A stretch of DNA of 64,000 nt, from positions 49,128,744 through 49,192,743 of the forward strand of contig NC_044279.2 in the NCBI RefSeq assembly GCF_004027225.2. The letters are read 5' to 3'. Made by a program: the position numbers and the translations under genes. The notes beneath the pieces are model-generated. The model ran no database searches. It was not told where the DNA came from and worked only from the letters and a program-made list of their open reading frames with translations. The stretch comes from Strigops habroptila. Lineage: Eukaryota; Chordata; Aves; Psittaciformes; Psittacidae. This document shows positions 27,201 to 41,424 of the stretch, one piece after another (the first letter of the stretch is position 1; each line of letters starts with the position of its first letter).

Positions 27201-30154
27201 AGGAGGGAACTATGTACTTGAAGTTCTGTATTAGCGTGATTTCATATCATTAGCATGCTCAGGCAATACTTTGTTTTAAAAATTAATTTACCTTTTTTAT
27301 TATTCATCAAAACTGTTTGTTTTGCCCACCAATAAGCTCTCCATAGAAACAGTCGTATCTTAGTAACATAACAAGAATAGAGTTCAGGGAATACACTGCA
27401 TCCATATATGCTGCCTTTAAAGAGACATTTGTCGTTGTTAAAGGAATGTGAGAGTTGTCTTTCTGCAATTGAACAAGAACATGACTGCAATGGAACATGT
27501 CTCAGTGCTTTCTAGATTGATCTCCTTACGCAGGAGATACAGGTCACTTCTACCTGCGTTACTCCTTGGCCTTCAAAGACGCATATCAGCAAAGATGCAA
27601 ACTGCTGTCTAGTTTTATGTTTTGGTTTTAATTGGCTGCTAGCCAGCGAACTACACGAACTCTTTTTGCTTTTGGCTGTTGTAAGATGAATTCAAATCTG
27701 TTTTGGCTACTGCCCCTGATTTTTTTTCCTCAGTCTTTCTACATAGAAAAATCTTGAAAATCTAATTGCTGGTGTCACCTCGTGCAGATCCATAGTTGGG
27801 CACTACTTTTCCACCATGTCCACAGGCCAGCTGGACAGCTCCAGATGACCCTAGTTTTACCAGCCCTCTTACTGCTTTGCCTCTCCTTTTTGCTCTTCTG
27901 TGCTGCTGTGGTTGCTGTAGGGCACCTGTTTGTTCTGTCACCTAATATTGTTATATTGTTGTCTCTCCCTCCACAGCAGCTTTTTAAGATGTCACCCAAG
28001 AGAACATCTTATCCTGGGTTCTGATTAAGGGCAAGACTGGTTATCAGGTTTAGTTTCAGGCCCAGAATGAAGGCAATGAAGACAGAGTCAAGATACCTCT
28101 CATTGGCATGCAATTATTAAAAGAATATGTCTGGAGGCAAAAGAGAGGCCTAGGAACTGGGAGAAACCAGGCACATTTAAAAATAAGCTCTATTTCCCTC
28201 TGTGTGGGGAGAATGAGGCAGGAAGAAAGCATCTGCTGAAACGTGGATTTAAAAATTCTGCATTTGTCTGCATTTGCAGCACTAGAGGGTGAGCTATTTC
28301 AAAATAAGAAATTGGGACGCTGGGAGGGGTCTTTTTTTGTTATTTCAGGAGAACGTTGGGGTACTATGAACTGCCAGTGATGTTTTAGGAGGCTGAGTGA
28401 GGATAGAAGGAGGCTGAGGTGTGAAAAAGCAGCAGAGATTTAGAAGCCATTTGAATTTTTACACTCCTCTCTTACCCTAGAGACACTCTTCCCCCAGTTC
28501 TCTGGCTATGGCATCATCAGGTCTCATGCAGTTGTCAGTCCTCACTCTACAGCCTGCATCATCTTGCTGCAGCTGCAGTTTGCTTCCTTTACCTTCCACA
28601 TGGGTGGTAATGGGGCAGGCCAGGGACCTTTTCCTGGTGGTGAGAATGGATGTGGGAAAAGGAAGAAGACATAGCACTGATAGGAGAGCAGGAAGGCCTG
28701 CAGCGATACTGAAGGGTGGTCTGTATGGAGGGAAGAGATGCAGCCTAAAGCAGCTGATCTCCTCTCCTGGGCCCTAATGGAACTGGCAGATTGCTGCCCT
28801 CAGCAGCTGTCAAAGCCTGTGTCTACATTTGCAATTTGTTTCAAAGCAATACCGCAGTTTGGAGGAAAAAATCCTATCATTGTCTCCATGTACCATGTGT
28901 TGTTTCAGTTCTCAGAGTGGTTTTGGTGCATACAAACTAAATTCCTTAAGGAGGAAAAGAAAACAGAAGCTATGCTTCGATTCTGCTCCACATGTATGCT
29001 AGTGCTAATGGTGACAGTAGGTTCCAAAATAGCATGTGAGCTGCATCACCGCAAAGTCCTCTAGCACATACCTAACACTTCTTCTCCTCAGAAAGCTTTG
29101 AATCACATGTGTAGCGGAGGTGTTTGGCTCTGGGGACTAGGCCAAAAATAATTTAGAATAAATCCCCAAAACACATATAATGGAAAAATGGGGTGCCTCA
29201 GTATCAACTGTTTCGTTCTGCTGATCCATTCCTAATGTGCTGAATCACTTTCTCATGAAAATACTGCTTACTTTGCCTGTACCTTGAGCTGGCTTTGGGA
29301 TATGGCAAATCTAACATAAATACACCTGTAGAACATTTCTTCTATCTGTTAGGAGGGATGTGCACCCAATTTAACTATGTATGTTAGCTTTTAAGACAGC
29401 TCATTAATCATCGTTAATGTTGCTCATCTTAACTGGAATGGAAGAGATACAGCAAAACCTGCCAGCAATCACAGTAGTAGGTATGCTGGTACCATAGCCA
29501 AAGATGCAGGGAGAGCTGTGGAATGTACCCCAGGATGGATTAAAGGCACATGGGCTGAAAACTGTGACAATATCATATGTGCCTGCTAGAAGGGTAGAAA
29601 AAACCAAACAATGTTTAAGCCAGAATGATGAATACATGTAACAGTCAATACTTACTAATATAGCTACAAAATTATATAAATTCTTAGCTGTTGTATTGTC
29701 TTTTTTTTTTTCTACTTTTCCTATGATTTCCATTTATTTGCATAGCTCAGTGACAGCACTGATCTAAGCTTCCCCAAGTACCTCTGTGCTCTGTGCTGCT
29801 ATTGTCACTTACAGTCAAGATTTAGTTAGAGTGGCTCCCAGGAGCCATAATGTGCCCCCATGCCTCACATACCCTACTGCAAATTGAAAACATGTTCTAA
29901 CAAAATGTTATGAAAGGGCATGCAAGATTACAAAGACATTTTTTCATATGGAAAATTCTCATGTAATTTGTACAGTTTAATCTTTTTTTCTTGCCATGTC
30001 AGATAAACCTAGACATTCTGCTCTCAGATGATAGCACGTTTGGAGATCTGAGAGAAACAGGGAGCTGCTGGAACATATTGCAGAAGCCTAAAGCACTTAG
30101 CAACAGAGAGAGTGTGGGATGCAGCGACAGAAGCCGGAATGTGGAAACAAGTAA

Positions 30155-30937
30155 GGCTGTTTGGGAAAGAAGAGCTTTTACTTTGTTTATAATTTCAGTA
30201 ATTCTAAAGAACTTCACAGTGTGGGAGGTCACTGCAGTCTCTGTGCATATATTCTTCTCTGTGTGACTGTTTTTCAAACTCTTATGATAATTATTACCCA
30301 GGAGTGCTGGATGTATTCTTTTCCTTTTGTATTTCATGTTTCTCTCAAAACCCAGAAAAGTAAAATTCAGATATTTGTTTTGCTTCAATTTATCCTGTTA
30401 AAGCATACTCCTGTGACATGTGCTATGAAGAGATACATATCAGGAAATAGCTTGATTACAGAGCTTGATTCTCCACACACTAATATAACTCTCCTTATGC
30501 ACACAGTGAAGCAGCATTCTTATTTTTTTGACCTGTTAGGTCCGGTCTTTAAAATCATAACATCTTCTGGAGTGATACAAACATTTACCATAATGATTTT
30601 TAGTGCTTTGCAGCAGATTTTCCTGACAGTGCACTCTAATAATGATGGATGTCAAATTACTACTAAAAAGAAGATGGCTGAGGTGCTGATCAGGATAAAC
30701 AGAGATGAGATAAAGAAAAAATGTCTGACTTACTTACTTATTTTTTCTGACATCAAAGTGAGTTTTAGAAGGGGATTCAGAAATCAATGTGTTTCTAAGC
30801 TCTGCAGGTCCCACTGCAGTAGAAATGATCTGGAGAACTGGAATTTTACTCACCAGTTACTGGAAACAATTTTACTAAATGCATATGCATCTGGAAATGC
30901 AAAAATCTTTCCTCTGAACAGTTATTGTGCATTTTAA
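30155..30937 (+). other. Unidentified long open frame (about 260 codons) in intergenic DNA
   Basis: The frame is free of stops from just after TAA at 30152-30154 to the TAA at 30935-30937. The first possible start is a weak TTG at 30161, and the first ATG is further in. The translation is rich in Ile, Phe, Ser, Cys and His. It has a hydrophobic stretch early on and a Lys-rich part about two thirds along, but I recognise no domain or family. In DNA of this composition (about 62% A+T) I estimate that a frame this long should arise by chance well under once per window. No splice pattern, promoter or poly(A) signal supports a gene. It could be chance, a decayed mobile-element fragment, or a lineage-specific exon. 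Confidence 0.2.
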
Positions 30938-31265
30938 ATGTAGGGGCTGCACAGCTCTAGAGTTGAAACAAAGGCTGTAGGCTATACAAGATGCTTAAGG
31001 AATTTGGAAACCTTACCATAAATGTTAAATTTTGTATTTAAGGAGGGTTGAACTAGCAATTAGCTTGTATTTTCTTTTTCTTCTCTGTACATCTCTCTTG
31101 TGGTTTGCATTGTTTAGTAGTCTAACCGTGTCCACTTTTCAGGTATTCTCTACTGAAAATAGTAGTCAAAGGAAATGGCAGAGACGTACTAAATTGTGGT
31201 AACAATAAAGGTGCTACAGAAAAGCATAGAACAGGAAAAAAGATTAATAAAATCATATATAATAA

Positions 31266-31345
31266 TGATCATAGAATCATAGAATGTTTAGGGTTGGATG
31301 ACGCCTGAGAAACTATTAGTATTGAAATCTAACAAATTTATCTAC
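31266..31345 (-). mobile_element. CR1 LINE 3'-end fragment
   Basis: The plus strand carries the reverse complement of the CR1 terminal octamer repeat (ATCATAGAATCATAGAAT), followed by a worn GGGTTGGATGACGCCTGAG, the usual order in reversed CR1 copies. Similarity fades after about 80 bp. CR1 is the dominant LINE of birds, and 5'-truncated copies like this are typical. Confidence 0.8.
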
Positions 31346-31540
31346 TCATTGAATAGTACGGTGTAGGATAGCTTCAGGAGACTGCTGATAGTCTTTGACT
31401 CCACATGTGACCTGTCACTGAGTAACCAGCCTTTTAAAGGGAGCTGGATTCACCCTAGATAGTGATCAACTGTTTACTTCTAAAATGCTGCAATGATTTC
31501 AGTTATTAAAATGCAGTAATCACCTTACACTAGGTAGCAA

Positions 31541-31576
31541 AATTAAAAAAAAAAATTAAATAAAATTAAATAAAAT
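31541..31576. repeat. A/T-rich (AAATT-like) low-complexity tract
   Basis: An A run followed by repeated AATTAAATAAA-type units. Simple sequence only. Confidence 0.7.
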
Positions 31577-34500
31577 AGGAATCAAAATGAAGTCACCAGA
31601 GCAAAGCTGGGTAACAAATGTATTACCACAAAAATTACTGCAGTACAGAGACATTCCTAGATTATCAGAGGAGTGAAATGTAGAAAAGGCATTATCAAAT
31701 CATTCAGGCTACAACAGCGTGAACCTGAAAAATCATCCCATGACACTTACCAACAGACATCTCTTCAAGCCTTCCAAAACACACTGGGACCTCTTACAGC
31801 TCGCTAATGAAGAGAAGATCATCTTGGCCTGAACCTCCCTACCTCCCTTTGCTTAGGAAAAACCCTGAAATAGTGCTCCATCATTTGTACCCACAGGGCA
31901 AAACACTTTTCCTTGAGGAAGTTTCCCACAGCTCCCTGTCTGAAAACTTCTGAGGGATTAAGTGCCAGACTGTCTCTTTACATGTTAATGTCTCTCTTCC
32001 ATATTAATAGCTACAGAGCCCCAGAGAGGAAGTATCAGCTGCTGAAGAGGTTTAAAGACCTGAAATTCCAGCACCATTGCTAAAACGTATGCCTTGACCT
32101 ACTCCCACTTCAAGGCTTTCCTTTCTTCTTATTCTACTCTATTGCTCTCAGCTACTGCCTTTCTCTCCTCCTAAGGAAGACCATTATCTCAGATCTCTGC
32201 TGCACCCAGCATACATAATTGCCACCATCAACCCTGAATTCTCTGACTCAGAAAATGTAAGTCAGAGGCTTGAGGGAGCTCCACCCGTCCTGCGATGATC
32301 TGCCCGGCCTCCTCACCTTCCCATTCAGCACTCCCACTCTCTGCCTTCTACTCCAACTGCTTCTCTTAGAAACATCTTAGATAATGCAAATTTTAGGAGC
32401 AGTAACATTAGCCCCCACCTTTGCCTCTGCTGAAAATCTTACTTTTTCTTAAATAGTGCAATAGCTTTTCCGAAGACAAAAAACCCCTCCAACCCTTTTG
32501 GATGCTACTGATGTCATATTCTTCACAATAATGAATGAAAGTCCTTTGCCCTACAAAACGAACCTGGAACCCCCCTTTTAATGTGTGAAGGCACCCAGCA
32601 TCACTATCACGCAGGGAGCTGGAGCTAGATACTAGTCAGTGTTGCTGTTATCAAAGGGAAGTTTGCCCTATCTTAGATGTGAGAAACTGAGGCCTAGGGT
32701 CTGCCACAGCTAACTTGATCTTGTTCCTTGCCCAGAAACCAAAACCACAGCAAACATATATATGAAACTGAACGTATAGAATTTTTAGGAAGAATTCTGA
32801 AGATGGTATTATTTTTTTCTTTTTCATGTATTTCCCTCTTCTGTCCAGACTCTCTCTCACTATTCTCCTGAGCAGCCTCTGGGGCTGTACTTGAGAGACC
32901 TACTTCCATCAGTGTTTAAAGCATGATTTGTTTTCTTTTAAGGGAAGACTTTCCTCCTGAGACCCTAACTCTTAAACATCATAGGCACTTATGATGCTGC
33001 AGCCTATTTTCCTTTCCTCTTTTGTTCCTTGCGACTTCTCCCCTTCACCCTTTTGTTCTGTCTTGCCTCCTTGACCAGTGTTTTCTGTGGATTCCTATAC
33101 TCTAGCTGGGCTCCCTCCTCTTCTCCTCCCAAAAGAGAATACCACTCTCATACTCTTTTATGTCCCATACAACTGCAACAGAGCTTGTACTATCATCTAC
33201 TACACTTCCTTCTCCCTGTGTGTCAGATACCATATCTTACAGCCCTTGAGCTTTCCAAGGCAAAATACAGTCTCTTACTACATCCCACCAGCAACACTCT
33301 CTCCATTCTTGTTATCTCCATATTTTTATGTTCCCAGATTCCTCACTCTCTGCACCTGTGGTACTATGAATACTGGCCATTAAATGTGCATGCACACTAT
33401 GCAAAGGAGCACCCTGTCAGAAAACATACAAAGTAATCCCAGATACACTAACTTTAGAGACAGACTGTTCTGGTACATCCTTCTGCTGTAATTACATTGT
33501 TTTGGTATTTCCACACAGCACAGCACGATGCGAAGTGGCTAAGCCTGTTTAGAGCTGGCTCAGATGCTGCATCTCATATCAGATCAGACTGGCAAGAGAA
33601 TCATCTAACCTCTCACTGAAATTGGGATTTGGCATTATGGCACTGGTCAACTAATTTCCTTTTCTTCTTATATTTCCCTGAAAACACACCAATTTTCACT
33701 CTCCCTGGACTATCAGGCTCTTGCAATCATATAGGTGCTAAAAAGTCACATGGGAGAAGCACATTCTTTGGAGTGTGCTTGTTGCTGAGTGAGGGCTAGG
33801 TGGGTATTGCTGGGATATCTGAAAGAAGAGCAGGAGCAGTGTTATTGTAGGACTGACATTACTCTCAGGCTTGTGTCTTCGTATGTGTTTTAAGGAAATT
33901 ATTATGGGTTCTCTAGAGAAACCATGCATATCTGCAACACGGGTAAGGGCCCACTCTCTGTTCTTTCAGTCCCTGCAAATGATAGTAGTAAAGCAGTGTG
34001 AACAAAGCCATCGTACTGAATCTTCCAGTCTGTGGCTGATCTGCTGCCTACCAACTGAGCTGCACAGACAAGTGGTCTCTGGGTTAGGGACAGCATTTAT
34101 ATGTAGATGGATGATGGAGAGTAGCCTGGGGAAAATGGAGGCTCCTAGGAAAGTACATGATGCCTTGTTTGTTATTTTAAGGAAATAAACCACAGATCTA
34201 AAGAAAAGGACCTTTTAATTCCAGAGCTGGAGAACACTTTTTGTAGCAGAGCTTAATGATGTGGTCCTTTTTTCTTAATTACATCATGAGACAAACTATA
34301 AACCATGGGCATAGGCGATATTTGTAAACTTTAACCTTGAAACAGAGACAATATGCAATGCGCTGGCATGTTTTGTTAGGTATTTTTAATCACTGCAGTT
34401 TTGTCATTGATGCTAATGTCCCTGAGGAGGCACTGAAAATCTTCTCTAGCTCTTTAAGACAGACAGAAGATGTAGTTCTGTGACAAATAAGACATGTTTA

Positions 34501-37500
34501 ACTTGTGTCATAAAGTTTGTAAGCAATTTCTCTCCACTTTGCAAAGAAAAGTGGAGGCAGCAGTGGTGTTTTAGAAGGCTTTTTCTTCAAGTATAGATAT
34601 TTTAAAAAGCAACTCTCCAGAAATGGCATAATTGCTTTTCATATTGCTTCAAAAAAATTTGCTTCCTAATTAGCAAAGTAGGCTATGGCTATATTAACAA
34701 GAAAAGCAGTGCAGTCAGAGCAGATCTGTACTGCGAAGCAAATCAGTCCCAGGGACCAAATGTTCATATAATGCACATTTTGGTGTTTTTACTTTGAACT
34801 TGTTCTAGTCTGTTCCTACAGGCTGAATCTCCAGCACCAGTTAGAGGATGCCAGGTGTGTTCATGGAGTGCCCATTTTGGTTCAGTGCCGTTCAGGGAGA
34901 GTTCAACCCGTACACTCAAGGTCACTCCATAACATGAAAGAAGGGCAGGAGCTGGGGAAGCAGCTTGCAGGAAGCTTCAAAAGTGCGCTCTTGATCACAA
35001 CCAGATTGCTAATGTAGATGCACCCATAATCTCAGATCTACAAATTAGCTTGTTTTATTTTTTTATTCATGTTTGTTACCTAGTGATTGTTTCTGATGAC
35101 TAAATAGTATTTAAGTTCCCTTTGTGCTAACTCAGATGGATGTATATGCTTTATTTCAGTGAGGTTGTGTCTACCTTCTCTAAGGAATCATTCTGTCAGT
35201 CTTATAATGGAATTGTACAGGTACGACATAACAAAATTTGCTCCATTAGGGATAATTTATTAAGCAACTCTATTGCTAACAATACAGAAGAAGGAATAAA
35301 ATCTAGCTTGCTTACTTTGATTCTACAAAGGTAAATACCATGCTTTTGTCTCCAAATGTAATAAATATGCCAGAGTATATAAAGTAGGTCCACCAAGTAA
35401 AAAACAGCCATTCTAATATATCCATAACTAATAGATGAAGAGCCATATGTCCAATTTCAGCAAAATTTTCAAAACTTGCTAACAAAGTTTAATCTACATT
35501 TTTATGGCCAAGGTCTACATGCATTTTATTATTGCATCAATTAAACATGGCAAAGTGCTGATAGCAATTTCTGTTTTTCCTGAAGTGCCATCATGTAGAG
35601 AAGAGGCAATAGTTCAATCTTTACAATTTGAAATTCTGAGAAAGAAAAGAGTAAAGCTTACAGTATTATTCGGAGTATCTTTTGGATGAAAATACAAAAT
35701 GTAAAAAACAGATTGATAATATGCTGACCAGAAATGTATGTAGTTGTACATATAATGTATATAATTGTCTTTTGTGTTCTATAAAATGGCAATACCAGTT
35801 GCTATGCTAAGGGAATAGATGGTACTATTGATATAATTGTAAGGGGCTGCATGGTTTCAGAGTTTGAAGAATGGGAAGTAAAAGTCTCTTGCACATGGAT
35901 ACTGTAAGAGTTTTCAGCTTGGTGGTTTAAGACTTTAACAGAATGATAGAACTGCCTTTTTTCTCTAAAAAATAATAGTAGGAACATTGAAAACAGACCT
36001 GAAAAATGGCATATATAAGATCTCAAATTACTAAGATGGTTGATTCTTCACTTACATAACTTTCCAAAAATCACATCACTGTTTGTTTACAGGGATTCCC
36101 AACAGACTATATGTATTACACCTTATTTGCTGATACTGTTTTATTAATTTTTTTTCTTTGTTAGACTTTGATGCTAGATGAAATTGTTAAGGCACACAAG
36201 CTAAACTTTATTGAATTACAATTAACTAAGAAGACCTTTATTCCACTATTGGGTTGGTATTTTATGTAGGTATGTATCTTTTACTGCTTACTTTTCTCTG
36301 CATTCTTTTGTTCATCTCAAAAGAGAAAGTGCTCAGCTCATGAGTCCAGCTCAGCCCTGGAATACTACTCCATTCGAGTTCTCTCTACATCAGAGAGAAG
36401 TTCAAATGTATAGCTAATAAACTTCATTTAGTTTGCCTGTTATGAGAGGTATGTTTACAATTTTGTGGAGGGTTTTTCAGTCTGAGGAATAAAGATTAAA
36501 TTATCTCATTCTGATTGCTAAAACAGTGTTTCCAAGTTATTCTATTGACATTTAATATAATTTTAATAAAGTATTATGAAACTCTGAAGTATTTTTACAG
36601 TAGACTAAATGTTCCTAAATATAACCCCTAGCCAAAACTTCTAATAAAGAGACAACCTGATTATGAGGTGCAGACCAAACACCAGATAGAGTAATTTTTT
36701 TAATCTAATAAAGGCACTCCACTCCCATTAAGCATTTGCATACTACTGTATGTATACTAGTACTGAAAATAATGGTCTGCCCTTTAAAGTGTTTAGGAAA
36801 AAAAGGCTAAAGGAAGGCTTACTTCAGCCATATTAGCCCTAAGGTCTATCTATTTCCACTCTCCAGCTTAATTTCTGCAGGCTTACATATCAGTGGCAAC
36901 CAGTGGTTTACCACCAAAAGAAGTCAGAATCCCTGTGGGAAACACCTGCACTTCTAGCTGTTCTTGTTAGCTGCTTGTTAGAAGCGAGTCTGGGATTTTA
37001 ATATTCCTTCTAGCAACTATTTATTCTTCTTCAGTGTCATTATACTTTTTGTTATTGTAGCTTTTCTTACAGCCCTACTAGGGATTTAATGATCCAGTGT
37101 CTGCATTTCTAAAGCTATACTGTTAAACATATAATCCTGTTTCTGAACAGTTTTTATTTATTAAAATATAATCACTCAACAGCACCAATGCTCTAAAAAG
37201 AAATTATTCTAATGTTTACTTAAACTGAAATAAAGCAAACGTGCCCATGTTCTACGGTTCTAGAATTGTGACATGTATGTAGAATGCTTGTTCTGAAACA
37301 TTTCTTTTCTAAAATTCTAAAGTATTGAGATAAAAGCTCACAATTACATAATTACATTTATAATTATTAGAAATAACATATACCAAAATACTATAATAAT
37401 ATACACCAAAAGCTAAGAATGTTATATATTAGAAAGAATAATTTAGAAAATATAGTTACATAGAATTATTAAAATTATTGTTGAAAAATATGAAACATCC

Positions 37501-40500
37501 AAATAACTGTGTGAAGACAAAGATTTTTTTTTCTACTTCCCTGAATAAGCAAGGCTTAATAACTAATACCTACTCTTCCACATGGCATAATTTCCTACTG
37601 CTGACTTCCAAGCTGCTAAATCTCCTAGTCCAAGGTCAGGTTATTGTCCAAACAATTTCTGTCAGCTGCTTGAACAAACCTCAATCAGCAGATACTTTGA
37701 CCCTGGAGTGGAATATTCTGGCAAGTGGGTGAGAAGCTAATGAGAATGGAAAATTGAAGCAATGATTTCAGAAAGTTTCAATATTCATATTGTAATGCAG
37801 TAAGAAATGGCCTGAACAGAAATGCATTGATCTAAAAATACTGGAGGTCATCACCAGCTTATTTTAGGTTTCCCTTTGTTTGTTGCCAGTGGTTAATTCC
37901 TAGAAGAATCTATTTTGATCCTGTGAGCACTTCCAGACCAAATGCATCACAGAGAAAGTGTTGTGATAAGGATGCATTTGGCTACTCAGGAGTTATATAT
38001 AAAAACAATAGTGTTATTTCCCCAAGGTGATTTGTATCTACAGCATTTGTAGCAGCTCAAAATTATAACAGCAAATGTGCATCAGGAGAATATGAATAAA
38101 AATGCACGGTCACATTTGCCTTCAAGAGACATTTGGGAAGGTCTTGAGAATTAATTTATTTCTTGGAATAGGCTATACTTCCCCTCATTTAAAGTTTGTC
38201 TTGAGAATCTTTATGAAATGAAGAAAACATATGAAGTTTTTTATACAGAACATGTCATTACTTTTTTTTTTTCTCCAAAATCAAATCTTAACTACTAGAT
38301 GCCTAGCAATCAGCTTAAGCTGAATGCAGCTAAAATAGAACTCGCTTCTGTGCTCCATCTCTGCTGCTTCTTTTCTCACATTGTGTAGAAAATGTAACCA
38401 TATTGCCTGTCTTTCTGCTCAATAAAGTGGATGTTGTCTTTAGCTCAGGCCTCTCTCTGGGTTGTTTTTTTCTGTCTAATAGATGCAGCTTTCATGCACA
38501 TCACTGAAAATCTTCAGACTTTCACTTTTTCATGATTGGAAGGGGTTTACAGGGCTTTTGTGCAAGACTTCTTTACTATTGCTCTAAACTAGCCCTAGGC
38601 ATAGGTTCTTCGTTAGAAGAACCCCTACAGCTTCCTGAGATTTGAGGCAAGATCTTTGAGTTTGACAGGAAGTATACCTCCATGGTCTGTCTAGTGAACC
38701 AAAATTAGTACATCCTCAGAAGAAATATTTGCGAGTCCCTGGAAATCTTTCCAAAATAAGCTACATCAATTGACATCTACTTGGGTAGAATGTACTTGTA
38801 AACTAGAATAAAGTATATCTTAATCAAATAAAGAAAATAATGGGAATTTTAGGCAACCTATTTCCTTGAAGCAATAGTTCCATCTTTTGGAAAGTCACTG
38901 ATGGACCTTGATGTGTCCAACTGCTACCTTAGGTACTTAAGTCCATAAAGCAGATCTCAGAATCTGTTGTGTTTTAACTTACACCTCTTACAAACCCAGA
39001 CAGCTATATAAAAAACCTGACTCATCTCCATCCCCAAAGACTGGTTAACCCCCTCCATGCATAATAATACAGCCCGAGTGGGTGAGTCAAATCTCATGGA
39101 TTGTTCACACAAATATTACACATTCCTACCCTTTATTTGGGCAGAAAAAAAAAACCAAACCCAAATAACCAAACAACTGAACAAGATCTATTCTCCCATA
39201 TAACACATTTTCTGCAAATCAACTGAAATTCATCTGTATGCCTATTTCCCTAATGGTAAGAAGAAACAGAAGACCTTTCTGTAAGCATTCATGCTCACAT
39301 TAAAATTAAATATTACTTCTATATTATAAACTTGAAAGCTTACACTTCATCTTTAGAATTTGGCACTGAAACCTTTCATATGATAGAACCAAAACACAGT
39401 GACAACTTGTCACCCCAAACTTGAACACAGCTCTGTAAGAACCTGGCAGTTGCACAGTTCTCAGTCATTGCAGTTCTTTCTTGTGTTGATCACTCATCTC
39501 CCTTCCTCTTACTACACTGGTGCACTTGATCAGAAAGGAAGCCAAGAACCATTTTCAAATAAAAACTTAGCATTTTCCTTCTCTTAGCATTCACTTGCAT
39601 TAAGACTGTCCCAGATCTGCTTTTGGCATATCTTAAAAGAGCATCAATTGCTTGTCAGAAAACTTGCAAGCTTCAGCTACTTTGTTAGTGTATGTTCCAG
39701 AGTTCAGAGACTGTTCCATTGTTTGGCATATTTTGTATACTGCTCAGTGACAGGAAGAGTGCTGAAATACTTTACAAATATGTATCAGCATCTCAGTAAA
39801 GGACTCCACCTGCTGCTTTGTTTAAAAAGCTATCTACTGTGTCCTAAATAAGCCATTTCCGCCACCTTTTCACATTTCCCTACCTTTGCAGTCAGGCATG
39901 TGCCTTCCTAATTCAGGACATGTTTCTTAATGGTAGAGCATAAAATACAAATGCTATCACAACATGACAGTGTATCTCTCTGATCTCCTTACTAATTTTC
40001 CATTGAAAAGGTAGCCCTTAGATAAGGTTAGGAATCCACTAATTCTGTTTGAATATGAAGGCAGATTTAAGTAACACATCTGAGTCTAAAGACACTATTA
40101 GTAAGACACAAGCAGCTCTACCAAACAGGCCTAAAACACAAAGGGCAGGAGGATGGGAAGGAAACGATGACAGTATAATCCCTCATAGCTACTCATAAAA
40201 GCTCTGTATTCTCATAACTGTCTCATCAGTTGTAGGTATAGACAAGTGGCACAGATTGCTATAGCCATAAACTAAGCTATAAACTCACACATCTGCTGCA
40301 CCTCTCTGCTTCCTGTACAATTAGTTATTGGAAAAGTACATTGATTCCAGCAAGCAGCTTAACTCTTGTAAGCTTAGTACAAGTTCTTCCTTTTTCTCCT
40401 CCCACACATTTATAGAGTGTTCTTCTGGCATTCAGCAACTTAGTTCACTTCTTCCAGCTATCTGATGGCTTTTTAAGGACCTTTATGAGACAACTTGGGG

Positions 40501-41392
40501 CTATTCTTTTGTGTCATATCTGATTCCCCTATACCATGTGAATAGCAAATGCTGTACTGTCATAAAAGACATTTTGTTTCCTTGACCTTGTTTTCCTTGC
40601 CTACCTCACAAACTAAATTTCTCCAGAAGAATCAGCACACACCTGCCATTGTTTCTTTCTCTAGAATTACTTTTATTTTTTAAATCCAGCAATGCACTCC
40701 CACTCAAAGGGGAAGAACTGTGGATTCTCACTGGCACTTAGAACCAGGCAAGCATACTACAAGTTGAGTAAATGCAGATCCCAGTTCTGAATATGCTAGT
40801 CTGTAAATATATTAAACATTATTTTAAAGCCCCATGTCTTCATTAGCCTATCAGCCTGAAGATGTTGAAGGCCCAGAATTACCTCAGACTTTTTTCCTAA
40901 AAGAATAAAGGAAGAGATGACATAAATTCAGCTCTTTCATCTCTGGAGGCTGTCAGATTCTCCTGCAGAAGTCTGGTAATACAGCATCCATGACTGCCTC
41001 TTGTCTCTGAATGTCAAGCAGTAAAATCAATAGGCACCATAATTCAGGTGTACATTTACTATACGCATCCCAGGAAGGGATCTCAACATGCATCTCAGAA
41101 TTACTCATAGGAAACAAACTTCAATTGATGTACTAAATAGGGCTTGGCAGACATTACCTCAGCCCCTGCACCCTGATACCACTGGACACTCTTCCTGCCC
41201 AATTCTGCTGTGATCATAGAGTGTTTCCCCCCTTTGTTTGCTCTTAGTAACTGCTGATGTTTGCACAAGTGGAACCGACACACAAGAAGTAAGGAGGCAG
41301 CTTGATGAGTTAGCAACAATGCTTTTCCCTTTTCCTACTCAAGCCTACTCTTGGCCTTACAGCCACAAGCACAGACACTTCCTATATGGGTT

Positions 41393-41424
41393 TTTACTAT
41401 GTTAACTCTTTACTATGTTAACTC
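41393..41424. repeat. Two-copy 16-bp tandem duplication
   Basis: The unit containing TTACTATGTTAACTC is repeated exactly with a period of 16 bases. It is a small slippage duplication. Confidence 0.85.
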
